This document shows positions 39,352 through 52,200 of a stretch of 64,000 bases of DNA, piece by piece. A program made the translations under genes and the position numbers. The notes below the pieces were generated by a model. That model saw nothing but the letters and a program-made list of their open reading frames with translations, was not told the DNA's origin and did not search any database. The stretch's first letter is position 1. Every line of letters begins with the position of its first letter. Source of the stretch: Pseudomonas koreensis (GTDB taxonomy: Bacteria; Pseudomonadota; Gammaproteobacteria; Pseudomonadales; Pseudomonadaceae); the NCBI RefSeq assembly GCF_025447595.1, contig NZ_JAOEJU010000005.1, positions 62,001 to 126,000 of the forward strand, read 5' to 3'.

Positions 39352-41982
39352 ATGGCCGATTGGCAGTCCCTCGATCCCGAGGCCGCTCGTGAAGCGGAAA
39401 AATATGAAAACCCTATTCCCAGCCGCGAACTGATCCTTCAGCACCTTGCTGATCGGGGTTCGCCTGCTGCCCGCGAGCAACTGGTCGAAGAGTTTGGTCT
39501 GACCACAGAAGACCAGATCGAAGCCCTGCGCCGCCGCCTGCGTGCCATGGAGCGCGACGCTCAACTGATCTACACCCGCCGTGGCACGTATGCGCCGGTG
39601 GACAAGCTTGACCTGATCCTCGGTCGTATCAGCGGTCACCGTGACGGCTTCGGCTTCCTGGTGCCCGATGACGGCTCCGATGACCTGTTCATGAGCCCGG
39701 CGCAAATGCGTCTGGTGTTCGATGGCGACCGTGCCCTGGCCCGTGTTTCCGGCCTCGACCGTCGCGGTCGTCGCGAAGGCGTGATCGTTGAAGTGGTGTC
39801 CCGTGCCCACGAAAGCATCGTCGGCCGCTACTTCGAAGAAGGCGGTATCGGCTTCGTCGTCGCGGACAACCCGAAGATCCAGCAAGAAGTACTGGTGACG
39901 CCGGGCCGTAACGCCAACGCTCAGATCGGCCAGTTCGTCGAGGTGAAAATCACCCACTGGCCGACGCCGCGCTTCCAGCCGCAAGGCGATGTAATCGAAG
40001 TCGTCGGCAACTACATGGCGCCGGGCATGGAAATCGATGTTGCCCTGCGCACCTACGACATTCCGCACGTCTGGCCTGAGGCCGTTCTGAAGGAAGCGGG
40101 CAAGCTCAAGCCGGAAGTCGAAGAGAAAGACAAAGAGAAGCGCGTCGACCTGCGCCATCTTCCGTTCGTCACCATCGACGGCGAAGATGCCCGCGACTTC
40201 GACGATGCGGTCTACTGCGAAGCCAAACCCGGCAAGCTGCGTCTGTTCTCCGGCGGCTGGAAGCTGTACGTGGCGATTGCCGACGTTTCCAGCTACGTGA
40301 AGATCGGTTCGGCCCTGGACAACGAAGCCCAGGTGCGCGGCAACTCGGTGTACTTCCCCGAGCGTGTGGTGCCGATGCTGCCGGAGCAGCTCTCCAACGG
40401 GTTGTGCTCGCTGAACCCGCACGTCGATCGTCTGGCGATGGTTTGCGAGATGACCATCTCCAAGTCCGGCGAAATGACCGACTACTGCTTCTATGAAGCG
40501 GTGATCCATTCCCACGCTCGTCTGACCTACAACAAGGTCAGCGCGATGCTGGAAACGCCTAAAGCGACTGAAGGTCGCAAGCTGCGCGGTGAATACACCG
40601 ACGTCCTGCCGCATCTGAAGCAGCTCTACGCTCTGTACAAGGTATTGCTGGCCGCCCGTCACGTACGTGGCGCGATCGATTTCGAAACGCAGGAAACCCG
40701 GATCATCTTCGGTTCCGAGCGCAAGATTGCCGAAATCCGTCCGACCACCCGTAACGATGCACACAAGCTGATCGAGGAGTGCATGCTGGCGGCCAACGTG
40801 GCCACTGCCGAATTCCTGAAAAAACACGAAATCCCTGCGCTGTACCGCGTTCACGACGGTCCGCCGCCGGAGCGTCTGGAAAAGCTGCGCGCGTTCCTCG
40901 GTGAGCTTGGTCTGTCCCTGCACAAAGGCAAGGATGGCCCGTCGCCGAAGGACTATCAGGCCCTGTTGGCCAGCATCAAGGATCGTCCGGATTTCCACCT
41001 GATCCAGACCGTGATGCTGCGCTCCCTGAGCCAGGCGGTGTACAGCGCTCAGAACGAAGGCCACTTCGGCCTGAATTACGAAGCCTATACCCACTTCACC
41101 TCGCCGATCCGTCGTTACCCGGACCTGCTTACGCACCGGGCGATTCGCAGCGTGATCCATTCGAAACAGGACACCCCGCACGTTCGCCGTGCCGGTGCGA
41201 TGACCATTCCGAAAGCGCGCATCTATCCGTACGACGAAGCAGCGCTGGAGCAACTCGGCGAGCAGTGCTCGATGAGCGAGCGCCGTGCCGACGAAGCGAC
41301 CCGCGACGTGGTGAACTGGCTCAAATGCGAGTTCATGAAAGACCGCGTGGGCGAATCGTTCCCGGGCGTGATCACTGCGGTGACCGGTTTCGGCCTGTTC
41401 GTCGAACTGACCGATATTTACGTCGAAGGTCTGGTGCACGTTACGGCGTTGCCGGGCGACTACTACCATTTCGACCCTGTGCACCACCGCCTGGCGGGCG
41501 AGCGCACCGGTCGCAGCTTCCGTCTTGGCGATACCGTTGAAGTGCGGGTCATGCGCGTCGATCTCGACGAGCGCAAGATCGACTTCGAGATGGCGGAAAA
41601 AACCATCAGTGCGCCGATCGGCCGCAAGAAGCGTGGCACCGAGACAACCGCTCCAGCCGCCAAGGTTGTGGAAGAGAAGGCTCCGGCAAAATCCGCCAGC
41701 CGTCGCCCGGCCAAGGAAAAAGCCGTTGAGGCTTATCGTCCGAGCGATGCCGTGGCGAAAAACGCCGAGCTGCGCAAAAGCCGTGAAATGAAGAAGGCCT
41801 TGCTGGCCGATGCCAAAAACGGTGGTAAAGCGGCGTCCGGGGGAAAGACCGGGCGGTCGGCGCCTGACAAGGCCTCCGGCGGCAAGCCAGCCAAACCGAG
41901 CAAGCACCGCAAGGGCCCGCCAAAAGCGGGTTCCGCTCCAGCCAAAAGCGGCGGGGCACGTAAACCGAAGGCGAAGTCATGA
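39352..41982 (+). CDS. rnr: Ribonuclease R
   Basis: 876 residues. A processive 3'-5' exoribonuclease that degrades structured RNA. Order: winged-helix-like N-terminus, two cold-shock domains, RNB catalytic domain (TIDGEDARDFDDAVY holds the metal-binding Asp residues; FTSPIRRYPDL), S1 domain (GVITAVTGFGLFVEL), then a Lys/Gly/Ala-rich tail of about 130 residues, as is usual for Pseudomonas. The stop overlaps the rlmB start (ATGA). Confidence 0.96.
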   Translation: MADWQSLDPEAAREAEKYENPIPSRELILQHLADRGSPAAREQLVEEFGLTTEDQIEALRRRLRAMERDAQLIYTRRGTYAPVDKLDLILGRISGHRDGFGFLVPDDGSDDLFMSPAQMRLVFDGDRALARVSGLDRRGRREGVIVEVVSRAHESIVGRYFEEGGIGFVVADNPKIQQEVLVTPGRNANAQIGQFVEVKITHWPTPRFQPQGDVIEVVGNYMAPGMEIDVALRTYDIPHVWPEAVLKEAGKLKPEVEEKDKEKRVDLRHLPFVTIDGEDARDFDDAVYCEAKPGKLRLFSGGWKLYVAIADVSSYVKIGSALDNEAQVRGNSVYFPERVVPMLPEQLSNGLCSLNPHVDRLAMVCEMTISKSGEMTDYCFYEAVIHSHARLTYNKVSAMLETPKATEGRKLRGEYTDVLPHLKQLYALYKVLLAARHVRGAIDFETQETRIIFGSERKIAEIRPTTRNDAHKLIEECMLAANVATAEFLKKHEIPALYRVHDGPPPERLEKLRAFLGELGLSLHKGKDGPSPKDYQALLASIKDRPDFHLIQTVMLRSLSQAVYSAQNEGHFGLNYEAYTHFTSPIRRYPDLLTHRAIRSVIHSKQDTPHVRRAGAMTIPKARIYPYDEAALEQLGEQCSMSERRADEATRDVVNWLKCEFMKDRVGESFPGVITAVTGFGLFVELTDIYVEGLVHVTALPGDYYHFDPVHHRLAGERTGRSFRLGDTVEVRVMRVDLDERKIDFEMAEKTISAPIGRKKRGTETTAPAAKVVEEKAPAKSASRRPAKEKAVEAYRPSDAVAKNAELRKSREMKKALLADAKNGGKAASGGKTGRSAPDKASGGKPAKPSKHRKGPPKAGSAPAKSGGARKPKAKS

Positions 41983-42746
41983 GTCAGTTGGAAAAAATCT
42001 ACGGCGTTCACGCGGTAGAAGCGTTGCTGCGTCATCACCCTAAACGCGTCAAGCAGATCTGGCTGGCCGAAAGCCGCAACGATCCGCGCGTGCAGACGCT
42101 GATCGAACTGGCCAACGAAAACCGGGTTCAGATCGGTCAGGCCGAGCGCCGCGAAATGGACGCCTGGGTCGAAGGCGTGCACCAGGGCGTGGTGGCGGAC
42201 GTCAGTCCGAGCCAGGTCTGGGGTGAAGCGATGCTCGACGAGCTGCTTGATCGCACCGAAGGCGCGCCGCTGTTGCTGGTGCTCGACGGCGTGACCGATC
42301 CGCACAACCTCGGCGCCTGCCTGCGTTCGGCGGATGCTGCCGGTGCGCTGGCGGTTATCGTGCCGAAGGACAAGTCGGCCACTCTGACCCCTGTGGTGCG
42401 TAAAGTGGCTTGCGGCGCGGCGGAGGTGATTCCGCTGGTGGCCGTGACCAACCTTGCGCGCACCCTGGAAAAACTCCAGCAGCGTGGGTTGTGGATTGTC
42501 GGTACGGCGGGTGAGGCTGAGGTCAGCATCTATGACCAGGACCTGACCGGCCCGACCATCCTGATCATGGGCGCCGAAGGCAAAGGCATGCGTCGCCTGA
42601 CCCGCGAACATTGCGATTACCTGGTGCACTTGCCGATGGCGGGTAGTGTCAGCAGTCTCAACGTTTCCGTGGCAACTGGCGTGTGCCTGTTCGAAGCCCA
42701 GCGCCAGCGCGGTGCCAAGGCCAAGGCAACTGCCAAAAAGGCTTAA
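41979..42746 (+). CDS. rlmB: 23S rRNA (guanosine-2'-O)-methyltransferase RlmB
   Basis: 255 residues. SPOUT/TrmH-family enzyme that methylates G2251 of 23S rRNA. N-terminal substrate-binding domain (YGVHAVEALLRHHP), then the knotted domain with NLGACLRSADAAG, IMGAEGKGMRRL and LPMAGSVSSLNVSVA. Coupled to rnr. Confidence 0.96.
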   Translation: MSQLEKIYGVHAVEALLRHHPKRVKQIWLAESRNDPRVQTLIELANENRVQIGQAERREMDAWVEGVHQGVVADVSPSQVWGEAMLDELLDRTEGAPLLLVLDGVTDPHNLGACLRSADAAGALAVIVPKDKSATLTPVVRKVACGAAEVIPLVAVTNLARTLEKLQQRGLWIVGTAGEAEVSIYDQDLTGPTILIMGAEGKGMRRLTREHCDYLVHLPMAGSVSSLNVSVATGVCLFEAQRQRGAKAKATAKKA

Positions 42747-42764
42747 GCCTTACGCCGATTCAAA

Positions 42765-42855
42765 TGTGGGAGCGAGCTTGCTCGCGAAAGCGGAGTGTCA
42801 GTCGACAAAAATGTTGCCTGATGTATCCCCTTCGCGAGCAAGCTCGCTCCCACAG
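42765..42855. repeat. REP inverted pair 3
   Basis: Copy at 42765-42791 (TGTGGGAGCGAGCTTGCTCG core) and inverted copy at 42827-42854, spacer about 35 bases. Between rlmB and the rpsF promoter, within the 309-base gap. Confidence 0.9.
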
Positions 42856-42908
42856 CGTTTTATGGCGGGGCAAAATTTCGGTGACTGTTCAAATAATCAC
42901 CAATTGCC

Positions 42909-42937
42909 TTGCACCTCTTCAGTCCCTTCTCTACAAT
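42909..42937 (+). promoter_or_regulatory. Sigma-70 promoter of the rpsF operon
   Basis: TTGCAC (42909-42914), 17-base spacer, TACAAT (42932-42937). Predicted start near 42944, giving a leader of about 110 bases. Confidence 0.7.
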
Positions 42938-43007
42938 TGCGCCCCTTGCTGTGGCGGCAGGCATGCATGTGCCCCGAGCCAGCAAGTCCATAAGTGTCAT
43001 TCACTCC

Positions 43008-43039
43008 TTGTCTGACCGTTTTTGAGCGGCAGGCTACAA
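43008..43039 (+). promoter_or_regulatory. Possible S6:S18 leader structure before rpsF
   Basis: TTGT/ACAA, CTG/CAG and CCG/CGG pairings form a bulged stem, ending 16 bases before the rpsF start and two bases before its AAGGAG. This resembles the known S6:S18 autoregulatory leader with its CCG element. The fold was read by eye. Confidence 0.4.
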
Positions 43040-43055
43040 CCCGTAAGGAGCATTC

Positions 43056-43481
43056 ATGCGTCATTACGAAATCATCTTTCTGGTCCACCCTGACCAGAGC
43101 GAGCAAGTCGGCGGCATGGTTGAGCGTTACACCAAGCTGATCGAAGAAGACGGCGGCAAAATCCACCGTCTGGAAGACTGGGGCCGTCGTCAACTGGCCT
43201 ACGCAATCAACAATGTTCACAAGGCTCACTACGTGATGCTGAACGTTGAGTGCACCGGCAAGGCCCTGGCCGAGCTGGAAGACAACTTCCGCTACAACGA
43301 TGCTGTGATCCGTAACCTGGTCATCCGTCGTGACGAAGCCGTTACCGGCCAGTCCGAGATGCTCAAGGCTGAAGAAAACCGCAGTGAGCGCCGTGAGCGT
43401 CGCGAACGTCCTGAAAACGATGGCAGCGCCGATGGCGATGACAGCGATGACAGCGACAACAGCGATAACGCTGACGAGTAA
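43056..43481 (+). CDS. rpsF: 30S ribosomal protein S6
   Basis: 141 residues. [18 protein letters not shown] and the [18 protein letters not shown] block are diagnostic. The tail after about residue 105 is very acidic (Asp/Ser/Asn-rich), the region that RimK extends with glutamate in pseudomonads and enterics. AAGGAG upstream. First gene of rpsF-rpsR-DUF2232-rplI. Confidence 0.97.
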   Translation: MRHYEIIFLVHPDQSEQVGGMVERYTKLIEEDGGKIHRLEDWGRRQLAYAINNVHKAHYVMLNVECTGKALAELEDNFRYNDAVIRNLVIRRDEAVTGQSEMLKAEENRSERRERRERPENDGSADGDDSDDSDNSDNADE

Positions 43482-43509
43482 TCCACGGACCTTTTAAGGA
43501 GCCTATCAA

Positions 43510-43740
43510 ATGGCACGTTTCTTCCGTCGTCGTAAATTCTGCCGCTTCACCGCTGAAGACGTGAAAGAGATCGATTACAAAGATCTCAACACTCTGAAAG
43601 CCTACGTATCCGAGACCGGCAAAATCGTTCCAAGCCGCATCACCGGTACCAAAGCTCGTTATCAGCGTCAGCTGGCCACCGCTATCAAGCGCGCCCGCTT
43701 CCTGGCCCTGCTGGCCTACACCGACAGCCACGGCCGCTGA
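43510..43740 (+). CDS. rpsR: 30S ribosomal protein S18
   Basis: 76 residues, standard length, with the basic core [20 protein letters not shown] and [25 protein letters not shown] precedes the ATG. Binds S6 as a heterodimer in the 30S platform. Confidence 0.97.
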
Positions 43741-43776
43741 GACCGGGCAGTCGACAAGTAGCAAAGGATTGAATGC

Positions 43777-44667
43777 ATGCGTGCCTTAGCTGAGTTCATC
43801 ATGCGCGGCCGTATGCAGGCCACTCTTGTAGTGGCCGGGTGTGCAACATTGCCGTTGTTGTATTGGCTGGGTGCTGCCGCCGGAAGCCTGGTGCTTCTGC
43901 GGCGCGGATTGACCGACGCCTTGGGCGTCGTGTCGCTGGGACTGCTGCCGGCATTGATCTGGTGGTTGTATGCCGATGACCCACGGGCGCTTCTGGTGCT
44001 GCTGGGGTCTTCGGGGCTTGCGCTGGTGTTGCGCGCAAGCGAGTCCTGGGTTCGTACGCTGCTGGTCAGCGTAGCCATGGGGCTGGTGTTTTCAGTGGTG
44101 CTCGGGGCGGCATTTGCGCCCCAGATCGAGATGCTGGCGCAGGCCTTGATAAAGGTCATGCCCGCGCTTCTCGGTGATGCCTACCAACATTTGTCGGTAG
44201 ACGAGCAGGCGCGTTTCGCGTCGCTGATCGCACCGGTCCTGACCGGCCTGATTGCGGCCTTGTTGCAGATCGTCAGCGTGCTGAGCCTGATTGTCGGGCG
44301 TTACTGGCAGGCGTTGTTGTACAACCCGGGTGGTTTTGGTCGCGAGTTTCGCGCCATCCGGATCCCGCTGGGGCTGGCAATGTTACTGCTGGCGTTGATG
44401 CTTCTGGGCCCGAATCTCGGTGCACAGATGGCCATGTTGACGCCGTTGTGCAGTGTACCGCTGGTGTTCGCCGGGCTGGCCCTGATTCACGGGCTGGTGG
44501 CGCAAAGGCGACTGGCCGGTTTCTGGCTGGTGGGGTTGTACGTGACGCTGTTGCTGTTCATGCAGCTGATCTATCCGTTGCTCGTGGTTCTGGCCATTGT
44601 CGACAGCCTGATTGATTTTCGCGGTCGGGTGTCGAAAGACACCGATAACGCGAACGGTGAAGGTTAA
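43777..44667 (+). CDS. DUF2232-type multispanning membrane protein
   Basis: 296 residues, about eight hydrophobic segments, no signal peptide. Conserved between rpsR and rplI in pseudomonads. The motif YNPGGFGREFRAIRIP between helices is the most conserved-looking stretch. Function unknown; its place in an r-protein operon suggests coordinated expression only. Two nearby ATGs exist (43773 is out of frame); the one at 43777 has AAAGGA upstream. Confidence 0.85.
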   Translation: MRALAEFIMRGRMQATLVVAGCATLPLLYWLGAAAGSLVLLRRGLTDALGVVSLGLLPALIWWLYADDPRALLVLLGSSGLALVLRASESWVRTLLVSVAMGLVFSVVLGAAFAPQIEMLAQALIKVMPALLGDAYQHLSVDEQARFASLIAPVLTGLIAALLQIVSVLSLIVGRYWQALLYNPGGFGREFRAIRIPLGLAMLLLALMLLGPNLGAQMAMLTPLCSVPLVFAGLALIHGLVAQRRLAGFWLVGLYVTLLLFMQLIYPLLVVLAIVDSLIDFRGRVSKDTDNANGEG

Positions 44668-44686
44668 AAGTTAAGAGGATTTCCAC

Positions 44687-45133
44687 ATGCAACTGATCCT
44701 TCTGGAAAAAATCGCCAACCTGGGCAACCTGGGCGACAAAGTAAACGTTAAGGCCGGTTACGGCCGTAACTACCTGCTGCCTTTCGGCAAAGCCACCGCT
44801 GCGACCGCTGCCAACCTGGCTGCGTTCGAAGAGCGTCGCGCTGAGCTGGAAAAAGCCGCCGCAGACCGTAAAGCATCGGCTGAAAGCCGTGCTGCCCAAC
44901 TGGCCGAGCTGGAAGTGACCATCACTGCCACCGCTGGCGACGAAGGCAAGCTGTTCGGTTCGATCGGTACTCACGACATCGCTGACGCACTGACCGCCTC
45001 CGGCGTTGAAGTTGCGAAAAGCGAAGTTCGTCTGCCGAACGGCACCATCCGCAACGTGGGTGAATTCGACGTGGCTGTGCACCTGCACGCCGAAGTTGAA
45101 GCCACCGTACGCGTTGTCGTGGTAGCAGCTTAA
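44687..45133 (+). CDS. rplI: 50S ribosomal protein L9
   Basis: 148 residues. N-terminal globular domain ([20 protein letters not shown]), long connecting helix, C-terminal domain. AAGAGGA upstream. Last gene of the r-protein cluster; a terminator follows. Confidence 0.97.
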   Translation: MQLILLEKIANLGNLGDKVNVKAGYGRNYLLPFGKATAATAANLAAFEERRAELEKAAADRKASAESRAAQLAELEVTITATAGDEGKLFGSIGTHDIADALTASGVEVAKSEVRLPNGTIRNVGEFDVAVHLHAEVEATVRVVVVAA

Positions 45134-45179
45134 GCAACACCTGATCGGCTGGCGGCTTGTCCGTCAGACGGTTAACATC

Positions 45180-45217
45180 GGGCACGATCCTGTTTACAGG
45201 TCGTGCCCTTTGTCTTT
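45180..45217 (+). terminator. Terminator after rplI
   Basis: GGGCACGA and TCGTGCCC enclose an inner CCTGT/ACAGG stem; T-rich sequence follows. Confidence 0.8.
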
Positions 45218-45253
45218 CTGTAACTCCTGCATTTCCAAACAAAACAAGTGGCC

Positions 45254-46651
45254 ATGAACGAAATCTCCGCTCCTGAGCAATACGATCTGCAAACCGCCGC
45301 GCTGAAGGTGCCGCCGCATTCCATCGAGGCCGAACAGGCCGTGCTCGGTGGTTTGATGCTGGACAACAACGCCTGGGAACGCGTGCTCGATCAAGTCTCC
45401 GACGGCGATTTTTACCGGCATGACCACCGACTGATTTTCCGTGCGATCGCCAAACTGGCCGATCAGAACTCGCCGATCGACGTCGTGACCCTTGCCGAAC
45501 AACTGGACAAGGAAGGTCAGACCTCTCAAGTTGGCGGCCTCGGTTACCTCGGCGAACTGGCCAAAAACACACCGTCCGTCGCCAACATCAAGGCGTATGC
45601 GCAGATCGTCCGCCAGCGTGCGACGTTGCGCCAACTGATCGGCATCAGCACCGAAATCGCAGACAGCGCCTTCAACCCCGAAGGCCGCACCGCCGAGGAG
45701 ATCCTAGACGAAGCCGAGCGGCAGATCTTCGCGATTGCCGAAGCCCGGCCTAAAACCGGCGGCCCGGTAGGCGTCAACGAACTGCTGACCAAGGCCATCG
45801 ACCGCATCGACACCCTGTTCAACACCGCCGACGCGATCACGGGCCTATCCACTGGCTACACCGACCTCGACGAGAAAACCAGCGGCCTGCAACCGGCCGA
45901 CCTGATCATCGTCGCCGGCCGTCCATCGATGGGTAAAACCACCTTCGCGATGAACCTGGTGGAAAACGCCGTACTGCGCAGCGAAAAAGCGGTGCTGGTG
46001 TACTCCCTCGAGATGCCAGGTGAATCGCTGATCATGCGTATGCTCTCGTCGCTCGGTCGCATCGACCAGACCAAGGTGCGTTCCGGCCAGCTCGAAGACG
46101 ATGACTGGCCGCGCCTGACCTCGGCGGTCAACCTGCTCAACGATCGTAAGCTGTTCATCGATGACACCGCCGGTATCAGCCCGTCGGAAATGCGGGCCCG
46201 TACCCGGCGCCTGGTGCGTGAGCATGGCGATGTCGGCCTGATCATGATCGACTACCTTCAGTTGATGCAGATCCCTGGCTCCAGCGGTGACAACCGGACC
46301 AACGAGATTTCCGAGATCTCCCGATCCCTGAAAGCCCTGGCCAAGGAATTCAACTGCCCGGTGGTTGCCCTTTCCCAGCTCAACCGTTCCCTGGAGCAAC
46401 GTCCCAACAAGCGCCCGGTGAACTCCGACTTGCGGGAATCCGGAGCGATCGAGCAGGACGCCGACGTGATCATGTTCGTGTACCGGGACGAGGTTTATCA
46501 CCCGGAAACCGAACACAAGGGCATCGCCGAAATCATCATCGGCAAACAGCGGAACGGTCCGATCGGCTTCATCCGCCTGGCCTTCATCGGCAAGTACACA
46601 CGTTTCGAAAACCTCGCGCCGGGCAGCTATAACTTCGACGACGACGAGTAA
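45254..46651 (+). CDS. dnaB: Replicative DNA helicase
   Basis: 465 residues. Hexameric 5'-3' fork helicase. N-terminal primase-interacting domain (PPHSIEAEQAVLGGLML) and RecA-like domain with Walker A GRPSMGKTTFAMN and Walker B LIMIDYLQLM. The ATG at 45254 is used; a GTG two codons upstream is possible. No intein is present. The ribosome site is weak. Confidence 0.96.
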   Translation: MNEISAPEQYDLQTAALKVPPHSIEAEQAVLGGLMLDNNAWERVLDQVSDGDFYRHDHRLIFRAIAKLADQNSPIDVVTLAEQLDKEGQTSQVGGLGYLGELAKNTPSVANIKAYAQIVRQRATLRQLIGISTEIADSAFNPEGRTAEEILDEAERQIFAIAEARPKTGGPVGVNELLTKAIDRIDTLFNTADAITGLSTGYTDLDEKTSGLQPADLIIVAGRPSMGKTTFAMNLVENAVLRSEKAVLVYSLEMPGESLIMRMLSSLGRIDQTKVRSGQLEDDDWPRLTSAVNLLNDRKLFIDDTAGISPSEMRARTRRLVREHGDVGLIMIDYLQLMQIPGSSGDNRTNEISEISRSLKALAKEFNCPVVALSQLNRSLEQRPNKRPVNSDLRESGAIEQDADVIMFVYRDEVYHPETEHKGIAEIIIGKQRNGPIGFIRLAFIGKYTRFENLAPGSYNFDDDE

Positions 46652-46680
46652 GTCCGTCGTCGTCTGAAAGCCCCTGATAT

Positions 46681-46715
46681 TTCCGACCACAGCCGTCGGA
46701 ATTGGTCATTTTTTG
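46681..46715 (+). terminator. Terminator after dnaB
   Basis: TTCCGAC (46681-46687) pairs with GTCGGAA (46695-46701), followed by TTGGTCATTTTTTG. Confidence 0.6.
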
Positions 46716-46724
46716 TGCTATATT
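46716..46724 (+). promoter_or_regulatory. Extended -10 promoter of the ygiQ gene
   Basis: TGC followed by TATATT forms an extended -10 about 40 bases before the ATG. No well-spaced -35. Confidence 0.4.
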
Positions 46725-46763
46725 CCGCGCCCGCGATTTTGCACCTCAACACCGGTCATCGAC

Positions 46764-49067
<2,304 letters not shown>

Positions 49068-49088
49068 AACGCACTAGAGTCAAAACAG

Positions 49089-49116
49089 AACGCCAACCTT
49101 CGGGTTGGCGTTTTGC
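49089..49116 (+). terminator. Terminator after the ygiQ gene
   Basis: AACGCCAACC, tetraloop TTCG, GGTTGGCGTT, then TTG. A very stable UUCG hairpin. Confidence 0.9.
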
Positions 49117-49226
49117 GTTGTGCCTCGCAACATTTGCGTGCAACTGTGCCAAACCATTTCACCGCGTCGCCCGATTTTGGTGCTGTACTGCCCTAAGCAT
49201 TCCGGGAAAGCGCCCAAGCCTCTGCA

Positions 49227-49241
49227 TGGCATAAGTCTTGC
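49227..49241 (+). promoter_or_regulatory. Sigma-54 (-24/-12) promoter before the transglutaminase operon
   Basis: TGGCA, 6 bases, TTGC (49227-49241): GG and GC lie exactly 10 bases apart, as RpoN requires. It lies about 40 bases before the GTG start, giving a leader of about 27 bases. An upstream TGGTGC half-site could be NtrC-like but is weak. Confidence 0.6.
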
Positions 49242-49279
49242 GCGCTTTCGAATACGCTTGGGCTCGCAGGAGGCACGCC

Positions 49280-52200
49280 GTGTCGATTCATGTCGCATTG
49301 CATCACGTCACGCATTACCGCTACGACCGCGCTGTCGAACTCGGCCCGCAGATCGTGCGTCTGCGCCCGGCTGCCCACAGCCGCACGCGGATTCTGTCTT
49401 ATTCACTGAAAGTCTCGCCCGAGCAGCACTTCATCAACTGGCAGCAGGACCCTCAGGGCAACTACCTCGCACGGCTGGTGTTCCCCGAGAAAACCGCCGA
49501 GTTGCGGATCGAGGTCGATCTGCTGGCCGAGATGGCGGTGTTCAACCCCTTCGACTTTTTCCTCGAACCCTACGCCGAGAAAATCCCCTTCGCCTACGCC
49601 GCCGATGAGCGAAAAGAACTGGCGCCGTACCTCGAAACCCTGCCGCTGACGCCGAAATTCAAGGCCTATCTGGACGCCATCGACCGCACGCCGCTGCCGG
49701 CCGTGGACTTCCTGGTGGCGCTCAACCAGCGTCTGAGCGAAGACATCAATTACCTGATTCGCATGGAGCCGGGCGTACAAACCCCGGAACACACGCTTGA
49801 ACACGCCTCCGGCTCCTGCCGCGATTCGGCGTGGCTGTTGGTGCAACTGCTGCGCAATCTCGGGCTGGCGGCGCGTTTCGTCTCCGGTTACCTGATTCAA
49901 CTGACCGCCGACGTGAAAAGCCTCGACGGCCCGTCCGGCACCGAAGTGGACTTCACCGACCTGCACGCGTGGTGCGAGGTGTATCTGCCCGGCGCCGGCT
50001 GGATCGGCCTCGATGCGACCTCCGGACTGTTCGCCGGGGAAGGACATATCCCGCTGGCCTGCAGTCCCGATCCGTCCTCGGCGGCGCCGATCAGTGGTCT
50101 GGTGGAGCCTTGCGAGTGCGAGTTTAGCCACGAAATGTCGGTCGAGCGGATCTGGGAAGCACCGCGGGTCACCAAGCCCTACACCGATGAACAGTGGCTG
50201 GCGATCCAGGCGCTGGGTCGGCAGATCGATGCCGATCTGCTGGAAGGCGATGTGCGCCTGACCATGGGCGGCGAACCGACCTTCGTGTCCATCGACGACC
50301 CCGATGGCGCCGAGTGGAACACCGCCGCACTGGGCCCGGACAAGCGCCGGCTCTCCGCCGAACTGTTCCAGCGCATGCGTAAGCACTACGCACCGAAGGG
50401 GCTGGTGCATTTTGGTCAGGGCAAGTGGTATCCGGGTGAGCAGCTGCCGCGCTGGTCGCTGAATTGCTACTGGCGCCGCGACGGCGTGCCGATCTGGCAC
50501 AACAACGCGTTGATCGCCGACGAGCAGCAGGATTACGGCGCCACGGGTGAACTGGCCGGGCGCTTTCTGGCGAGTGTCGCCGAACGCCTGAAACTGCCGA
50601 CACGCTTCGTCTTCCCGGCCTACGAAGACAATTTCTACTACCTCTGGCGCGAAGGCGCCTTGCCGAGCAACGTCAGCGCCGAAGACTCGCGTCTGGAGGA
50701 GCCACTGGAACGTGCACGGCTGCGCAAGGTATTCAGTCAGGAGCTGGACAAGGTCATCGGTCAGGTGCTGCCGCTGGCGCGCACCGCCAAGGGCGATCAA
50801 TGGCAGAGCGGTCGCTGGTATCTGCGCGATGAGCATTGTCGCTTGGTGCCGGGAGATTCGCCGCTCGGCTATCGCCTGCCATTGGGCTCGCAGCCCTGGG
50901 TGAAGGCCGCGGAGTATCCGTTCATTCATCCAAACGATCCGAATCAGGATTTCCCCGAGCTGCCCGAAACATCGCAGCTCAACGAACACGGCGAGCCCGC
51001 TCCGGCGGACGAACGTGTGCCTGAGATCGACGAGTCCGCCGACTGGCTGACCCGCACCGCGTTCTGCGCCGAGGCCCGGGAAGGCCGGTTGTATCTGTTC
51101 ATGCCGCCACTGGAGCGGGTCGAGGATTATCTGGAACTGGTGGCCGCCATCGAAGCCACCGCCGAGGAGCTGCATTGCCCGGTATTGCTGGAAGGCTACG
51201 AGCCGCCGAGCGATCCGCGCCTGAGCAATTTCCGCATCACCCCGGATCCCGGCGTGATCGAGGTCAACGTGCAGCCGTCGGCGACCTGGGACGAGTTGGT
51301 CGAACGCACCGAATTTCTGTACGAAGAAGCGCGCCAGACCCGACTGTCCACCGAGAAATTCATGGTCGACGGTCGACACACCGGCACCGGTGGCGGCAAC
51401 CATTTCGTGCTCGGCGGCGCGACACCGGGTGATTCACCGTTTCTGCGTCGTCCGGATCTGCTGCGCAGCCTGATCAGCTACTGGCACAACCATCCTTCAT
51501 TGTCTTACCTGTTTTCCGGCCTGTTCATCGGCCCGACCTCTCAGGCACCGAGAGTCGATGAAGCGCGCAACGATTCGCTGTACGAGCTGGAAATCGCCTT
51601 CGCACAAATGCCTGCGCCCGGAGAAGAGTGCGCGCCATGGTTGGTGGATCGCTTGCTGCGCAATCTGCTGATCGACGTCACCGGCAACACTCACCGCGCC
51701 GAGTTCTGCATCGACAAGCTGTATTCACCGGATGGCGCCACCGGGCGCCTCGGTCTGCTGGAGTTGCGTGCGTTCGAGATGCCGCCCCATGCGCGCATGA
51801 GCCTGGCTCAGCAGCTGTTGTTGCGGGCGCTGGTGGCGCGGTTCTGGCGCGAGCCTTATGCGCCGCCGAAACTGGTGCGCTGGGGCACGGAGCTGCACGA
51901 TCGCTTCCTGCTGCCGCATTTTATCGAGCAGGACTTTGCCGACGTCATCGTCGAACTCAACAACGCCGGTTATCCCCTGCGCGCCGAATGGTTCGCGGCG
52001 CACCTTGAGTTTCGTTTTCCCAAGGTCGGTGATTACGCCGTCAACGGTATCGAGCTGGAATTGCGTCAGGCCCTTGAACCCTGGCATGTGCTGGGCGAGG
52101 AGGGTGCGGCGGGCGGTACGGTGCGCTACGTCGACTCATCGCTGGAGCGCTTGCAGGTCAAACTTACGGGGATGCCACCGCAGCGTTATCTGCTGACCTG

